64,000 bases of DNA from Saccharimonas sp963542675 (GCA_963542675.1 CAUTXC010000001.1:53331-117330), one strand, 5' to 3'; positions 48,983 through 58,671 are shown, counted from the first letter of the stretch. A program made the numbers and translations. Notes: generated by a model from the letters alone, not told the origin.

Positions 48983-50878
48983 TTACTTCTTCCTATACCA
49001 TACCGCACCGTTGTAATCAAACCCTTCACCAGCGGCGCTTGGAGCTTTTTCGCCCTGACTGGCTGAGGCATATTTACTCTGGAAGCCCTCGACTTCGCCG
49101 ACATACACCCAGGTATGACCAGATACAAAGGCGACATCACCAGGCTGGAGCTTGTCATCGGTAAACTTGCTACCATCGGGTTCGTAGGTACCATTAGCAT
49201 TTCCAAGACGCTGCCAATTTTGCTCGGCCCATTGCCGCTGGAAGGTTGTACCGCGCCCATCAGAGGCGTAGCCACCTTTCGCATTATTATTATAGGTCTT
49301 GTCAAAGCCACTATCGTAGAGAAGGGTTGTAATAAAGCCGCCACAGTCAACACCTCCAAAGCTACCAATATAGCGGCCTTCCCCTTGAGCGGTTTGCACT
49401 GCGTTTGCATAGTCTGGCTTCTTATCAGTGCCGTGACGTTGAGTAGAAGGTAACTCCGGCCATGCATATTTTGTAACAAGCTGCTGGACGGATCCATTGC
49501 CATTGCTACCACCAGTATTGCAGGCTGCCGCTGAACCTTTATCGCTTGCTTTATTATTGCCTAGTGCTGGGCTGTCGATATATTTATTATAGAGGGCCTC
49601 AGCGTTGGCTTGGCGCTTGTCGAGTGCGCTGCCGCCACTACCTTCGAATTGTTCCTCAAAGATCTTAGCTGCATCTGATGCTGTTGATGCGCCACGCAAT
49701 GCATTAGCCACGCCACCACGCCCTGGTGTGTGATTTTGCCATTCGTTGGTGAGGCCCATCTCCCACGCAAGATAACGCAGTTGAATGTTGAGATCGTACG
49801 GGTCACCACCCATATCGGCAGCAAATTTGACGACACCATTACCCCACCGGTCAGATGCATCCCATTGAGCGATACCGTGGTGAGTGCCGTTGCTGGCGCG
49901 TGGGTCGAGGTTTTGGCCAGATTCCTGCTGGAGGTTACCAACGATACCAGCTGCCTGAGCAAGATTAAGCTTTTGGCCATTACCGGCACTCATGAGGTAG
50001 CTGAGGGCCGTCTCGACATTATCTCCCTTGGCCTCAACGACGCCACCACCGTTAGTCGGTGAAGCACAGCAGTTTGCAGCAGCTTTTTGGCTTTGGTTTT
50101 GAGTGTTGGTTGCAGAGGAATTACTTGTTGCCGAGCCTGCGTAGCCTGCCATTTCGTCCAGCTGAGCTTGCATGAATTCGATATACTCATTAGTATCATT
50201 CTCATTTGGTGGTGCATAGCGGTTGGCGTAGGCTGATAAACCTTGATCAATCTCACTCGAGAAGACCGACCGGTCATACGAAAACCAGTCACCGCTATCT
50301 CTCCCTTGGTTCTCCTGCGCATTTACATCCACACTCGCTTCAAACGATGTCCATTTATACCAATAGCGCCCTGCTCCCCCTTCTTCAACATGGGGTTGGG
50401 AGCTAGTAGCCATGCGCCCGAATGCATTATGCCCTTCATTTACTTTTTTTTGGGCACCAGCTACCTTCGTCGTTGCCAGCTCTGACTCCTTCATGGCATG
50501 AGCATAGGCGAGAAATGGATTAATATTTGCTTGTTTACCACTGACAACAGCCTTTTGAGCAGTACCCTTTAGAGGACTTTCGGGTCGCTTTGCCTCAATA
50601 TATTTTTCAATTGCCTCAACCATTTTCTGTGCGTCAAGATTGGGGTAGGTAAGTCCATTTGGTGCGCCACTGCCAGGACTGGCAGAGGAGAGGTCGGCTT
50701 GAGAGCTGCCGCCACTAATGCAGACTGATGAATTATACCAAACAATGCGATTCGTTGAGAGAAACGAAGTATTCATCGCAGCAAAAACAGTGTGTGGTAC
50801 AGAAAAAGCAACTATGACCACTGAGGAAAACACATACAAAGCTCGCTGAATAAAGAACGGTATAAAAGAACGGCTCAT
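48983..50878 (-). CDS. Secreted three-module peptidoglycan hydrolase
   Basis: A 631-residue exported protein with a signal peptide (about 1-34). Module 1 (about 85-250) looks like a glucosaminidase/lysozyme fold (INPFLAYAHAMKESELAT with a candidate Glu, then HNAFGRM). Module 2 (about 290-430) matches the phage-tail lysozyme domain (ALSYLMSAGNG, AAGIVGNLQQESG, HHGIAQWD). Module 3 (about 470-631) has an NlpC/P60 or CHAP-type peptidase pattern, with Cys in GVDCGGFITTLL and His in GDVAFVSGHTWVYVG. It could cut both glycan and peptide bonds. It is encoded within the secretion operon, one base overlapping the M15 gene, like the muralytic subunits of conjugation systems. Confidence 0.85.
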   Translation of the reverse strand: MSRSFIPFFIQRALYVFSSVVIVAFSVPHTVFAAMNTSFLSTNRIVWYNSSVCISGGSSQADLSSASPGSGAPNGLTYPNLDAQKMVEAIEKYIEAKRPESPLKGTAQKAVVSGKQANINPFLAYAHAMKESELATTKVAGAQKKVNEGHNAFGRMATSSQPHVEEGGAGRYWYKWTSFEASVDVNAQENQGRDSGDWFSYDRSVFSSEIDQGLSAYANRYAPPNENDTNEYIEFMQAQLDEMAGYAGSATSNSSATNTQNQSQKAAANCCASPTNGGGVVEAKGDNVETALSYLMSAGNGQKLNLAQAAGIVGNLQQESGQNLDPRASNGTHHGIAQWDASDRWGNGVVKFAADMGGDPYDLNIQLRYLAWEMGLTNEWQNHTPGRGGVANALRGASTASDAAKIFEEQFEGSGGSALDKRQANAEALYNKYIDSPALGNNKASDKGSAAACNTGGSNGNGSVQQLVTKYAWPELPSTQRHGTDKKPDYANAVQTAQGEGRYIGSFGGVDCGGFITTLLYDSGFDKTYNNNAKGGYASDGRGTTFQRQWAEQNWQRLGNANGTYEPDGSKFTDDKLQPGDVAFVSGHTWVYVGEVEGFQSKYASASQGEKAPSAAGEGFDYNGAVWYRKK

Positions 50879-53800
50879 TAAGCTGCTCCTCCAATTTTAC
50901 GGGCGTATTCCCAATGCCAGGCCTCAGGCCTAGCACCATTCTGTTGCGCCCATGGCGGAAGAACAAAGCCATATTTATGTGCATTGCTAGAAAGCCAGTT
51001 ATAGACAGGTGAGCCAAAATCGCCAAGATTGAAATCGACAGCTAGACCCCAACCATGATTTGAACTGCAAGGTGGTGCTGGTTTAGCAGTCTTCAAGGTT
51101 TTCGCATAATGTACTTGAGTTTCACAATCACGATATGCATTGTTTATAGGGAGATTATTACCAGTTTCGGCTTTGTATGCTTTATTCATTTCTTCCATAG
51201 CAGGAGCAGCTTGCTTGTGCATTTTCTCTGGAGAGAATGATAAAGTAGTTAGTTGATCTTCAGGTAATGCACCATTGTTAAGACCTCGCCATACGGGTGG
51301 GTCTGGTTGACCATTTGCTTCTGCTTCTGCACTAGGCTGAGATTGATCAAGCTCTGGTTCACCAACGGCTTGACCACTACCACCTCCATTTGTTGATGCT
51401 TGTTGAGTTGTTGCTGAGCCATCAGTTGTGGGGAATCCTTCAGACATTGTTGTGGCAAGGGCTTTGTCTATATTACGGCTGCCGTAGTAGCCATTTGTTT
51501 CGTTTGCCATACATTCCTTGCCGTCGCTTTCGGTTGAGTCGATTCCAGTGTTGCCAATTGGTGTATCACTTTCGTTGCAGCGCTTAATCCAATTGGCATA
51601 GTCTCCAGTTGGATTTTCATTATCGTCTACATTAGAGTCAAGCGTGTTGATAACATCATCAACTTCAGCATCTTTTGCTGGGCCAGTTATGCCGCCTATG
51701 TAATTACAGAATAGATCAGTTGCGCCGTTTAGTGCACGAACTTCAACGTCTTTGCACGTATCGTATGTTTCTCCAGTTGCTGCTTTTGCTTTGGTTGTGA
51801 AAATCATTGATGGTGCTCGAGCAATTTGCCCCAGAGCCCCAAGCATACCACCAAGCGTACCAGACTGAATCTTTGCGAAAGTTGGCATAAATTGGTTATA
51901 AATACTCCCCATGAAGGTGTATTTGCTAGTGGCGTCAAACGGGCTGTGAGTTGACCGTTGGTAGCGAGCATATTCTTTGCGGTAGTTCTCGTAAAAGGCA
52001 TGCTGCTGGGTTGCTTGATCGGCAGTCAAGATAGGCATGCGGCTAATAGCATTTTGTGACATGAAGGCCCCTGCGCCAGACACTGTAGCATTGCCAACTG
52101 CTTCCCCTTGAAGTTTGTCGGGTAGCGGGTTGCCAGAGATGATATCAGCAATAATGCTTGGTAAAAAAATCTGGGCTGCCTGCAACCCTATAGCAAGAGC
52201 TGCTTGGGCAGCAAGGCTTGCAACCTTAATGCCTTGCCCCGCACCAGGAACAAACATAAGTGCAATACTCCCAATAAGCACTGCTCCCTGGACAAATATA
52301 TTGTTGTTTACCTTACATACAGAATCTGCCTTTTGACGGCCACCAAGTGAATCAATCGCAGCACCAATTGCTGTCATAATTGGGCCAAATGTTTGCCCAC
52401 CGAAGCTTCCTCCATTGGTATAAGCAGAGGCTGAATCATCCATACCAGTATCACCATATGCTGCGTTGCGATAACCAAGCGCATTTGTTGCGGCAGTAGA
52501 CTCTGTGAAGGAATTCTTCTTATTGTCACTAGAGTCGTTGCTTGATTTTTCGAAACGTTCGGTCCGTGTCCACATATTACCAACAAATGCGATATTTTCA
52601 GGAGATAGTTTGTCGGGTGTATTGCCGTTATCAAACTCATTCATTGCTTTTGCCATGTTACCACTCACAAGGGTAATCATAGCAAATCGAATAAGCTGTC
52701 TATTACGAATAATCTTTACGCCGAGCGCAGTTGCCTTATACATCCCATAGACACTACAGGCGTCATCAACTGCACCAGTAATTTTTACTGCGCTAACTAC
52801 CTTACTGAGTGTGCCGCGCTTTGCTGCTTTGGCGATTTTATCGGCCTGCGATTCTGCACCGTCTGCATAGCCATTGAGTTTTTCTGAGGCAGCTTTGCGT
52901 TCTGGGCAATTACCACTACAACCATCGGGGTCATCACCCGAATAGCCACTTTCGTCTTTGTTTTTTACTTCGCCTGCTTTGGTCGATTTGTGCCCTTCTT
53001 TTACAGTTTCTTTGACGCGTTTTGAGCGTTTTTCATCAGTATTATCTCCGTTTTCGAACGGAGCCTTTTTTGATGTACCATTTTTCTTGAATATTTTTAA
53101 TGCTGCTTTGTCTGAAAAAGAGGCAAAATGAGGGTTAAAAGAGGTCTTTAATGCTTCATCAAAGCCCTCTATATCAGTTAAGGCTTTGTGAAGATTCTCG
53201 GCAGTGATACGATGACCTTTGAATTTAAGTGCTTCGGGTTTTCTCCATTCAATACCACCAATCCGATAAGACTTGACCTCCCCATCGAGTTCAATCCCGA
53301 CTTTTTTGAATGCTTTGATCTCTCGCTCGGAGAACGTTGCGTATTTACAACGCCACTGCCTTGTTGCACCACAAAAGCCGGTTGTCGAGTTCTTGAGCTT
53401 TGCCTTGACGATTTTATTAGCTCGGCTTTGCATGACAGAAGAGAGCTGCAAACTGTATTTTTCGGTAATATTCTCGGTAATATGAATAATCATGAGGCCT
53501 GGGCCACCAAAGAAGGATACAACACCAGCAAGTGCAAGCATGACTGCGATAATAACACCAAGTGGGCCACCTTTTTTGAATACGCCGCCAAGCCTGCCTT
53601 TTTTCTTTTTATTATTTGTAGTGTCGTCATCTTGTGGGGAGGTGTTGTCTTGCCACGATGTCGATGGTGCTAGTTCTCCTTCGCGAGCTATTTCACTCGC
53701 GCTGAGGTCTGCATCGCTACTAGCATATGTATTACCTGAGGTATTTTGCGAATACCCAGAAGAAGATGAGCTGTTGGTGGAGCTTCGATTGTATGATGGT

Positions 53801-53970
53801 TTAGAGTAGCTGCTCCCCCCAGATGATTCCCTGTTGCGGAGATTGTTGGCAGTAGATGATGAGCTTGATGAAGGTCTGAGAGGCTTTCGGCTCAAACTTT
53901 GCCAATGCGTATTCCCCGGATTATGCCGGTCGAGATCGGGTTTTTGCTGAGAGGGGATGGGGGTAGGCAT
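50878..53970 (-). CDS. Large membrane protein with C-terminal M15 D,D-carboxypeptidase domain
   Basis: A 1030-residue protein. Residues 1-130 are Ser/Asn/Pro-rich and probably disordered. A membrane helix follows (about 137-160), then a long Cys-containing extracytoplasmic region with a second hydrophobic block (about 560-630). The last 120 residues carry the VanY/DacB-type M15 zinc site: SSNHGWGLAVDF (SxHxxGxAxD) and EAWHWEY. Such enzymes trim peptidoglycan stem peptides. The middle region is unrecognised. It lies 6 bp after virB4 and overlaps the hydrolase gene as TAATG. It may anchor at the secretion channel and open the wall. Confidence 0.82.
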   Translation of the reverse strand: MPTPIPSQQKPDLDRHNPGNTHWQSLSRKPLRPSSSSSSTANNLRNRESSGGSSYSKPSYNRSSTNSSSSSGYSQNTSGNTYASSDADLSASEIAREGELAPSTSWQDNTSPQDDDTTNNKKKKGRLGGVFKKGGPLGVIIAVMLALAGVVSFFGGPGLMIIHITENITEKYSLQLSSVMQSRANKIVKAKLKNSTTGFCGATRQWRCKYATFSEREIKAFKKVGIELDGEVKSYRIGGIEWRKPEALKFKGHRITAENLHKALTDIEGFDEALKTSFNPHFASFSDKAALKIFKKNGTSKKAPFENGDNTDEKRSKRVKETVKEGHKSTKAGEVKNKDESGYSGDDPDGCSGNCPERKAASEKLNGYADGAESQADKIAKAAKRGTLSKVVSAVKITGAVDDACSVYGMYKATALGVKIIRNRQLIRFAMITLVSGNMAKAMNEFDNGNTPDKLSPENIAFVGNMWTRTERFEKSSNDSSDNKKNSFTESTAATNALGYRNAAYGDTGMDDSASAYTNGGSFGGQTFGPIMTAIGAAIDSLGGRQKADSVCKVNNNIFVQGAVLIGSIALMFVPGAGQGIKVASLAAQAALAIGLQAAQIFLPSIIADIISGNPLPDKLQGEAVGNATVSGAGAFMSQNAISRMPILTADQATQQHAFYENYRKEYARYQRSTHSPFDATSKYTFMGSIYNQFMPTFAKIQSGTLGGMLGALGQIARAPSMIFTTKAKAATGETYDTCKDVEVRALNGATDLFCNYIGGITGPAKDAEVDDVINTLDSNVDDNENPTGDYANWIKRCNESDTPIGNTGIDSTESDGKECMANETNGYYGSRNIDKALATTMSEGFPTTDGSATTQQASTNGGGSGQAVGEPELDQSQPSAEAEANGQPDPPVWRGLNNGALPEDQLTTLSFSPEKMHKQAAPAMEEMNKAYKAETGNNLPINNAYRDCETQVHYAKTLKTAKPAPPCSSNHGWGLAVDFNLGDFGSPVYNWLSSNAHKYGFVLPPWAQQNGARPEAWHWEYARKIGGAA

Positions 53971-53976
53971 GGTGGA

Positions 53977-55812
53977 CTACGACCTCACTGGCTGCTGGTA
54001 TAAGCTGTTATTGGCCACTGGGTTGGTGGTGATGAATTGCGTCTCGGTTTCGCTGGCGAAGATGCGGATATGGACGTGGTTTTGACCCGCAAAGAAGAGG
54101 CCATCACCCACAGGAAAGTTAGACAGGCGCTTACGCTCCTCCTCGGTGAGTTTGAAGACCTCAGCTAACACGTCCACTGCACTGGTCGATTGCTTCAGTA
54201 AGAGCTGGAGCGAGCTGTTTGCCACAATAGCCCGGCCCTTCTCACTTCCCATAAAGTCCTCTACGTCCTGCGTGATGGTCGTCAAACCAAGAGAGTACTT
54301 ACGAGCTCGCTTGGCTAGGCTGTGGAGAAATTCCGCCGAGTCTTCGTACTTCATTAGCTGCCAGGCCTCATCGACGATCAGCATCCGCCGGCGCTGTACG
54401 GTGCGGGCAATATTCCAGATGTGGCTCAGCACAATATACATTGCCACTGGCCGCAGGTCGTCTTCGAGGTCGCGGATGTTAAACACCACCATGCTGTTAT
54501 TAATATCAACATTACTTTGCTGACTAAAGATGCCAGCAAAGGTGCCTGTGGTGTATTTGCGCAGGCGCTGGGCCAGTGACGGCCCTGCTCCACCCATGTG
54601 AAGGAGAGTATCGTAGAGGTCGATGATCGTTGGTGGCTGAGAGTTATGCGTCAGTGGATCGCTAGTAATACCAGCCCGGGCGTAGGTATCAATGAGCGCT
54701 TGGTCGAGATCGGCCTCCTCAGCTGGGCTGAGCAAGGCAATCTGTTGTCCGCCTACCAACGTGCCACCCAGCATGAGCTTAAAGAGTCGCTGCAGGGTGA
54801 TGAGATTAGCGCGCAGGGCGTCGGTTGCTTCGTCGCTGTCGATTACTCGGGGGAGGTCGAAGGGGTTAATTCGCGTATCGCTGCTGAGGCTGAGGCGAAT
54901 GTAACTGCCGCCGACTGCATCAGCTAGCTTCTGGTACTCGTTCTCGGGGTCGATGACGAGGATGTCGGTGCCAAGCATCATACTGCGCAGTGCCTCGAGC
55001 TTAACGGTGAAGGATTTACCAGCACCGGACTTTGCAAAGACGACCATATTTGCATTCTCAAGGCTAAAGCGGTCGAAAATAACGAGCCCTTGGTTGTGCT
55101 GGTTAACGCCGTAGAGAATCCCTTCGCCGTCACTAAGGTCGGCACTGGTGAAGGGAAAGCTTGTGCTCACCGCGCCAGTGTTCATGTTGCGGCGGACTTG
55201 CAACTGGTCGGTCATTTGGGGGATGGTGCTGTTGAGGCCTTGCTCTTGCTGGTTGCTGGCGGTCTTGCTATAGACCATGTTCTGGCCAAAGATTGTCTCG
55301 ATGACGTGCTGGACGAAGCTCAATTCTTCGAGGCTATCGGCATAAAGCGTGACGTAAAGCCCAAAGCGGAAGAAACGCTCGGCTCCAAGCTGTAGCTGGT
55401 CGCGCAGCTCCTCGGCATCAGCCAGAGCGGCTTCGCGGGCTGGGTCACGCACCTTACCCTTTTCGGAGTTAAGCGCCATATCGGCCTCAAGCTGCGTCAC
55501 CTTCTTGCGGAGGTTATTGAGGACGATCTCTGTCTCGACAGGGTAAATAAACATGCTAATATCGAGCACTTGGTCGATGTTGATCAATCCTGACAGCCAG
55601 CCTGTGTAGAGCTCACGTGGGTAGCCATAGATGTAGAGTGTGCGGCCATACTTGGTGCCAATGCGGAAGTATGTGCTGTGAATCTCGAGGCTGCTGGGAG
55701 CGATTAAGTCGCGCAGCGTCGTCATCCCCTTGATAAAGGCTTCTTCTACCTCTGCTTGCTCGCGCTCGCGCTGCTGGGCAGCAATGTCGATTGGATCGGG
55801 TCGTCGTGCCAT
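53977..55812 (-). CDS. VirB4/TraC-family type IV secretion ATPase
   Basis: A 611-residue ATPase of the VirB4 family that powers type IV secretion. The N-terminal 230 residues include the YGYPRELYTGWLSGLINIDQ segment typical of CPR and Gram-positive VirB4. Walker A is AKSGAGKSFTVK (about 255-266) and Walker B is MLIVDEAWQLM, followed by TTITQDVEDF and the terminal GDGLFFAG. No VirD4/TraG coupling ATPase or relaxase is seen in the window. Its start overlaps the stop of the TraC-like partner by one base. Confidence 0.93.
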   Translation of the reverse strand: MARRPDPIDIAAQQREREQAEVEEAFIKGMTTLRDLIAPSSLEIHSTYFRIGTKYGRTLYIYGYPRELYTGWLSGLINIDQVLDISMFIYPVETEIVLNNLRKKVTQLEADMALNSEKGKVRDPAREAALADAEELRDQLQLGAERFFRFGLYVTLYADSLEELSFVQHVIETIFGQNMVYSKTASNQQEQGLNSTIPQMTDQLQVRRNMNTGAVSTSFPFTSADLSDGEGILYGVNQHNQGLVIFDRFSLENANMVVFAKSGAGKSFTVKLEALRSMMLGTDILVIDPENEYQKLADAVGGSYIRLSLSSDTRINPFDLPRVIDSDEATDALRANLITLQRLFKLMLGGTLVGGQQIALLSPAEEADLDQALIDTYARAGITSDPLTHNSQPPTIIDLYDTLLHMGGAGPSLAQRLRKYTTGTFAGIFSQQSNVDINNSMVVFNIRDLEDDLRPVAMYIVLSHIWNIARTVQRRRMLIVDEAWQLMKYEDSAEFLHSLAKRARKYSLGLTTITQDVEDFMGSEKGRAIVANSSLQLLLKQSTSAVDVLAEVFKLTEEERKRLSNFPVGDGLFFAGQNHVHIRIFASETETQFITTNPVANNSLYQQPVRS

Positions 55813-56771
55813 TAAAAATCTCCTTTGTGATATGCTGTCGAGGTTGGGACAGCTCCCTCGCCTTTGCGGACGAAGGTGGAAGTCACGTTATTAAAGTCGC
55901 CCAGCGGCTCGCGCACTGCCGTGTCGGGGTTATACATGTTGTAATAGAGAGTGCCGAGCTCCTTAGTCTTGAGCTGCACTGCCCGTACACCAATCTGCAT
56001 CAAGCCGTTAAGGATGGTGTCAGCTCGGTTGCGGATCTCCTCGCGGGCTCGCTCGTAGGTTTCTTTGCTAATCTTCGTCACAGTGTTGGTGTTCTTAGGG
56101 GCGAAGAGCTTGGTGAAGAACCCTTTACTCTGGTCGAGAATCGTCCCCTCCCCTGCTGGGTAATACGGGATGACGACGTAGAAGCTCTTGTCCATGATGT
56201 TGGCGTTTTGCGAGAGGTCGTCGATAAAGTTGATATAGTCTTCCATCAGCACCCTCAACAGCATGTTGTCTTGGGTGCGCTGGATGGCAACGAGCTTATC
56301 CAAATATGGGCCAATATCCACTCGCTGCGAGCGGATACAGATCTGCACCGGGAAGTACAGCGCATTGAGAAAGTTCTGGTAGCTATATTCTACCCCCTCG
56401 CGCTCACGAGCGCTCATGAGATCGAAGTTGATCGATTCACAGGCGATGACGGCGCGGAAGCTGCCATCACCCATGATGATCATATCATCGCGCAGCTCCG
56501 AGAGGAGGAGGCTATTCTGCGTGGTAGCGGGCTTGGGTGGAGCCTTTTTCTTGGTGTCTTGGGTGGGCTGATCATTCGTATTGCCCTGCACAGCTGGTGG
56601 CTGAGCCGGTGCTTGCACTGCGGGGTAGTTACTCTGCGGCGGAGCGGGATACTGCGGGTAATTAGCTGGTACCTGGCCCGTTGGCGCAGCGCCCTGGCTT
56701 TGGCTATAGCCAAACTGGCTGGGTGGCCCAGCTGGTGGTTGTTGATTGTTGGGTGAATTTGGTGACACCAC
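55812..56771 (-). CDS. TraC/VirB4 N-terminal-like partner protein
   Basis: A 319-residue protein with a Pro/Gln-rich disordered N-terminus (about 1-85) and a folded region beginning DGSFRAVIACESINFDLMS, which resembles the N-terminal domain that VirB4/TraC proteins use to dock on the inner-membrane complex. This looks like a VirB4 split into two genes. No ATPase motif or membrane helix is present. The start is GTG: AAGGAG is only 1 nt before the GTG at 56771 and 4 nt before a second GTG at 56768, so the latter may be used. It is flanked by prgI (15 bp) and virB4 (1-bp overlap). Confidence 0.72.
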   Translation of the reverse strand: MVSPNSPNNQQPPAGPPSQFGYSQSQGAAPTGQVPANYPQYPAPPQSNYPAVQAPAQPPAVQGNTNDQPTQDTKKKAPPKPATTQNSLLLSELRDDMIIMGDGSFRAVIACESINFDLMSAREREGVEYSYQNFLNALYFPVQICIRSQRVDIGPYLDKLVAIQRTQDNMLLRVLMEDYINFIDDLSQNANIMDKSFYVVIPYYPAGEGTILDQSKGFFTKLFAPKNTNTVTKISKETYERAREEIRNRADTILNGLMQIGVRAVQLKTKELGTLYYNMYNPDTAVREPLGDFNNVTSTFVRKGEGAVPTSTAYHKGDF

Positions 56772-56786
56772 TCTCCTTCTTATTTC

Positions 56787-58658
56787 TTAGCGCAAAGAGA
56801 TGACAATCTCATCATCGTCATTATTCTGACTGGCCTGCTCTTGATGTTGAATCCGGTTGGCTTCATTGGCAATGGCAGCAACGGACAAATCAGAGTTGCT
56901 GGCTAGTCTAATTATATCAGGCGAGACGGTGTTTGTGCTAGTGTTTGGCGGCATATTGTTGCGTTGCTGGGCGAGCTGCTCCTCACGTAGGCGTTCCTCA
57001 CGCGAGGGGGTCGTCTTGGCGTAATAACTGGGGTCAAGCGGCTGGATAACCGACTGGTGAATGCTGGGGTATGGGTTGTAGCGCACGGCCATATCGATGA
57101 CATTTTTATCATCAGCCAGTGTTGAGCGATCTCGGTAGGATACTGCGGCTGGGGTGGGTGCAGGGGCCGGTGTAGAGTGAGCTGGCGTGATGGGTGGTTG
57201 CTGAGGTGGCACTGGCTGGTAGGCTGACTGCTGGGGAGGATGTGGTGTAGGAGTATGTGGATAATTGGGAGTTGGCGCTGCTGGGGTCGGTTGCTCTGCA
57301 GGTGCTGGAGTGAATGGCGGCTGAGCATCGGTAGAAGGTGCTGCAGCTGGTTGATAATCAGGTGTAGCTGCAGTGCGCGCGGCTGGCTTTTGGGGTGGTA
57401 CAAGCGGCACAGCATCAGTGGTAGGAGCGGCGTGTTGGCGAAGGTTGGCGTAGATCGCTTCGAAGGATGGTGTTTCTTCTGGCTCGGGCTCTGGCGCAGC
57501 TTCTGCTGTGGGTTTAGCCGGTGTGTAGGGCTTGCTCAGGGCGTCTGGCAAAACCGAATCATGCGGAATAACGGCGGGCAGTGCCATTGGCAGAGACTGG
57601 AGTGAGTCATGCTCTCGCGGCATGGGCTGTGGCTTGGCAGTAGGTGTTTCGTCATGCGCCGCGTCATCCACTGGCGAAATCTCGTATACCTCGGTAGATT
57701 GCTGAGATGGGTATGGGTTTGGTTGGTTTTGGTAGGCGCTAGTATCGGGCGAAGGAGCTTGATAGTGAGACGATGTAGTACGATTCTCCGGGAAGCTCGT
57801 GGATGAATACGACACCGCTGGGCGCTGAGGATCTGGTGCTGAGTATGGCGACTCAGGCATACGAAGCTGAGGTGGCGACACTGGTGCAAAGCCAGCATCG
57901 TCAACTGGTGGTTGGTACGGTGGTGTAGTCTGTGGTGGAGTATTTGGAGTTGCTTGTGGTGCTATGTGGTATGGCTGCTGCTGAGCTTGCGGCCATGCCG
58001 GCTGATATGGCACAGGAGCTTGCTGGCGTGGTTGCCCGTCAGCTACAGCGGGCAGTGCCGCTGGTGGAGCTTGCATGCGCTCGATGGCGGCTCGGCGCCG
58101 AGCTTGGTTGGATTGCTCGATGCGCCGCGTCATCGCTCGCGCTTCGCTACTGTTATCATCAAACATATCCGAGGTCTGCTGCGCCTCGAAGTAGACATCG
58201 CTAATCATCGACCCCTGTGCATCGGGCACGCGGGTGTGGCGAATGGACCAGCCATGAGTATCAGCCAGCTGCGACAAGTATGCCAAGCGGCGCTCGGCTT
58301 CGTCTTGGCTGAGGTTTTTCGTCCGCTCAATTTCTACCTTCTCGGGTACTGTAATCTCAATCAATGAGTTAATGCCATCAGGCTGCCACATCCGTCGGCG
58401 TGGCTTAGTGTAGAATGACACCACCGCCGCGAGATAAACCTCCATCGGCTGATCCTTACGCAGCGGCAAGGCCAGTGCACCAAACAGCAGAATAATCGGC
58501 ACTGGAATGATCGCCAGCGGCAAAAACACCTGTGACAATCCCCACGCCAACGCAATTCCCGCCGCCGCAACTAGCAGATAAATAAACTGGCGAAAGCTAA
58601 ACGGCCCAAGAATCTTATCCTCTGCCTCTACATCCTGTGCAACCTTATATCTCGACAT
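56787..58658 (-). CDS. PrgI family protein with long disordered C-terminal tail
   Basis: A 623-residue protein. Residues 1-110 match PrgI (YKVAQDVEAEDKILGPFSFRQ, then two close membrane helices at about 25-65, then YTKPRRRMWQPDG), a VirB3-like inner-membrane component of Gram-positive-type IV secretion systems. Residues 180-560 are Pro/Gln/Ala/Thr-rich and probably disordered. The C-terminal 60 residues regain some order (NVIDMAVRYNPYPS and an acidic end). Normal PrgI proteins are about 120 residues, so the tail is exceptional. It starts the operon reading down to 47596. Confidence 0.85.
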   Translation of the reverse strand: MSRYKVAQDVEAEDKILGPFSFRQFIYLLVAAAGIALAWGLSQVFLPLAIIPVPIILLFGALALPLRKDQPMEVYLAAVVSFYTKPRRRMWQPDGINSLIEITVPEKVEIERTKNLSQDEAERRLAYLSQLADTHGWSIRHTRVPDAQGSMISDVYFEAQQTSDMFDDNSSEARAMTRRIEQSNQARRRAAIERMQAPPAALPAVADGQPRQQAPVPYQPAWPQAQQQPYHIAPQATPNTPPQTTPPYQPPVDDAGFAPVSPPQLRMPESPYSAPDPQRPAVSYSSTSFPENRTTSSHYQAPSPDTSAYQNQPNPYPSQQSTEVYEISPVDDAAHDETPTAKPQPMPREHDSLQSLPMALPAVIPHDSVLPDALSKPYTPAKPTAEAAPEPEPEETPSFEAIYANLRQHAAPTTDAVPLVPPQKPAARTAATPDYQPAAAPSTDAQPPFTPAPAEQPTPAAPTPNYPHTPTPHPPQQSAYQPVPPQQPPITPAHSTPAPAPTPAAVSYRDRSTLADDKNVIDMAVRYNPYPSIHQSVIQPLDPSYYAKTTPSREERLREEQLAQQRNNMPPNTSTNTVSPDIIRLASNSDLSVAAIANEANRIQHQEQASQNNDDDEIVISLR

Positions 58659-58671
58659 AGTTTATGTATTT

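Noticed and set aside
55791..56756. A 321-codon plus-strand open frame
   Set aside because: It mirrors the TraC-like gene almost exactly. The minus-strand gene fits the operon and has a folded core and ribosome site.
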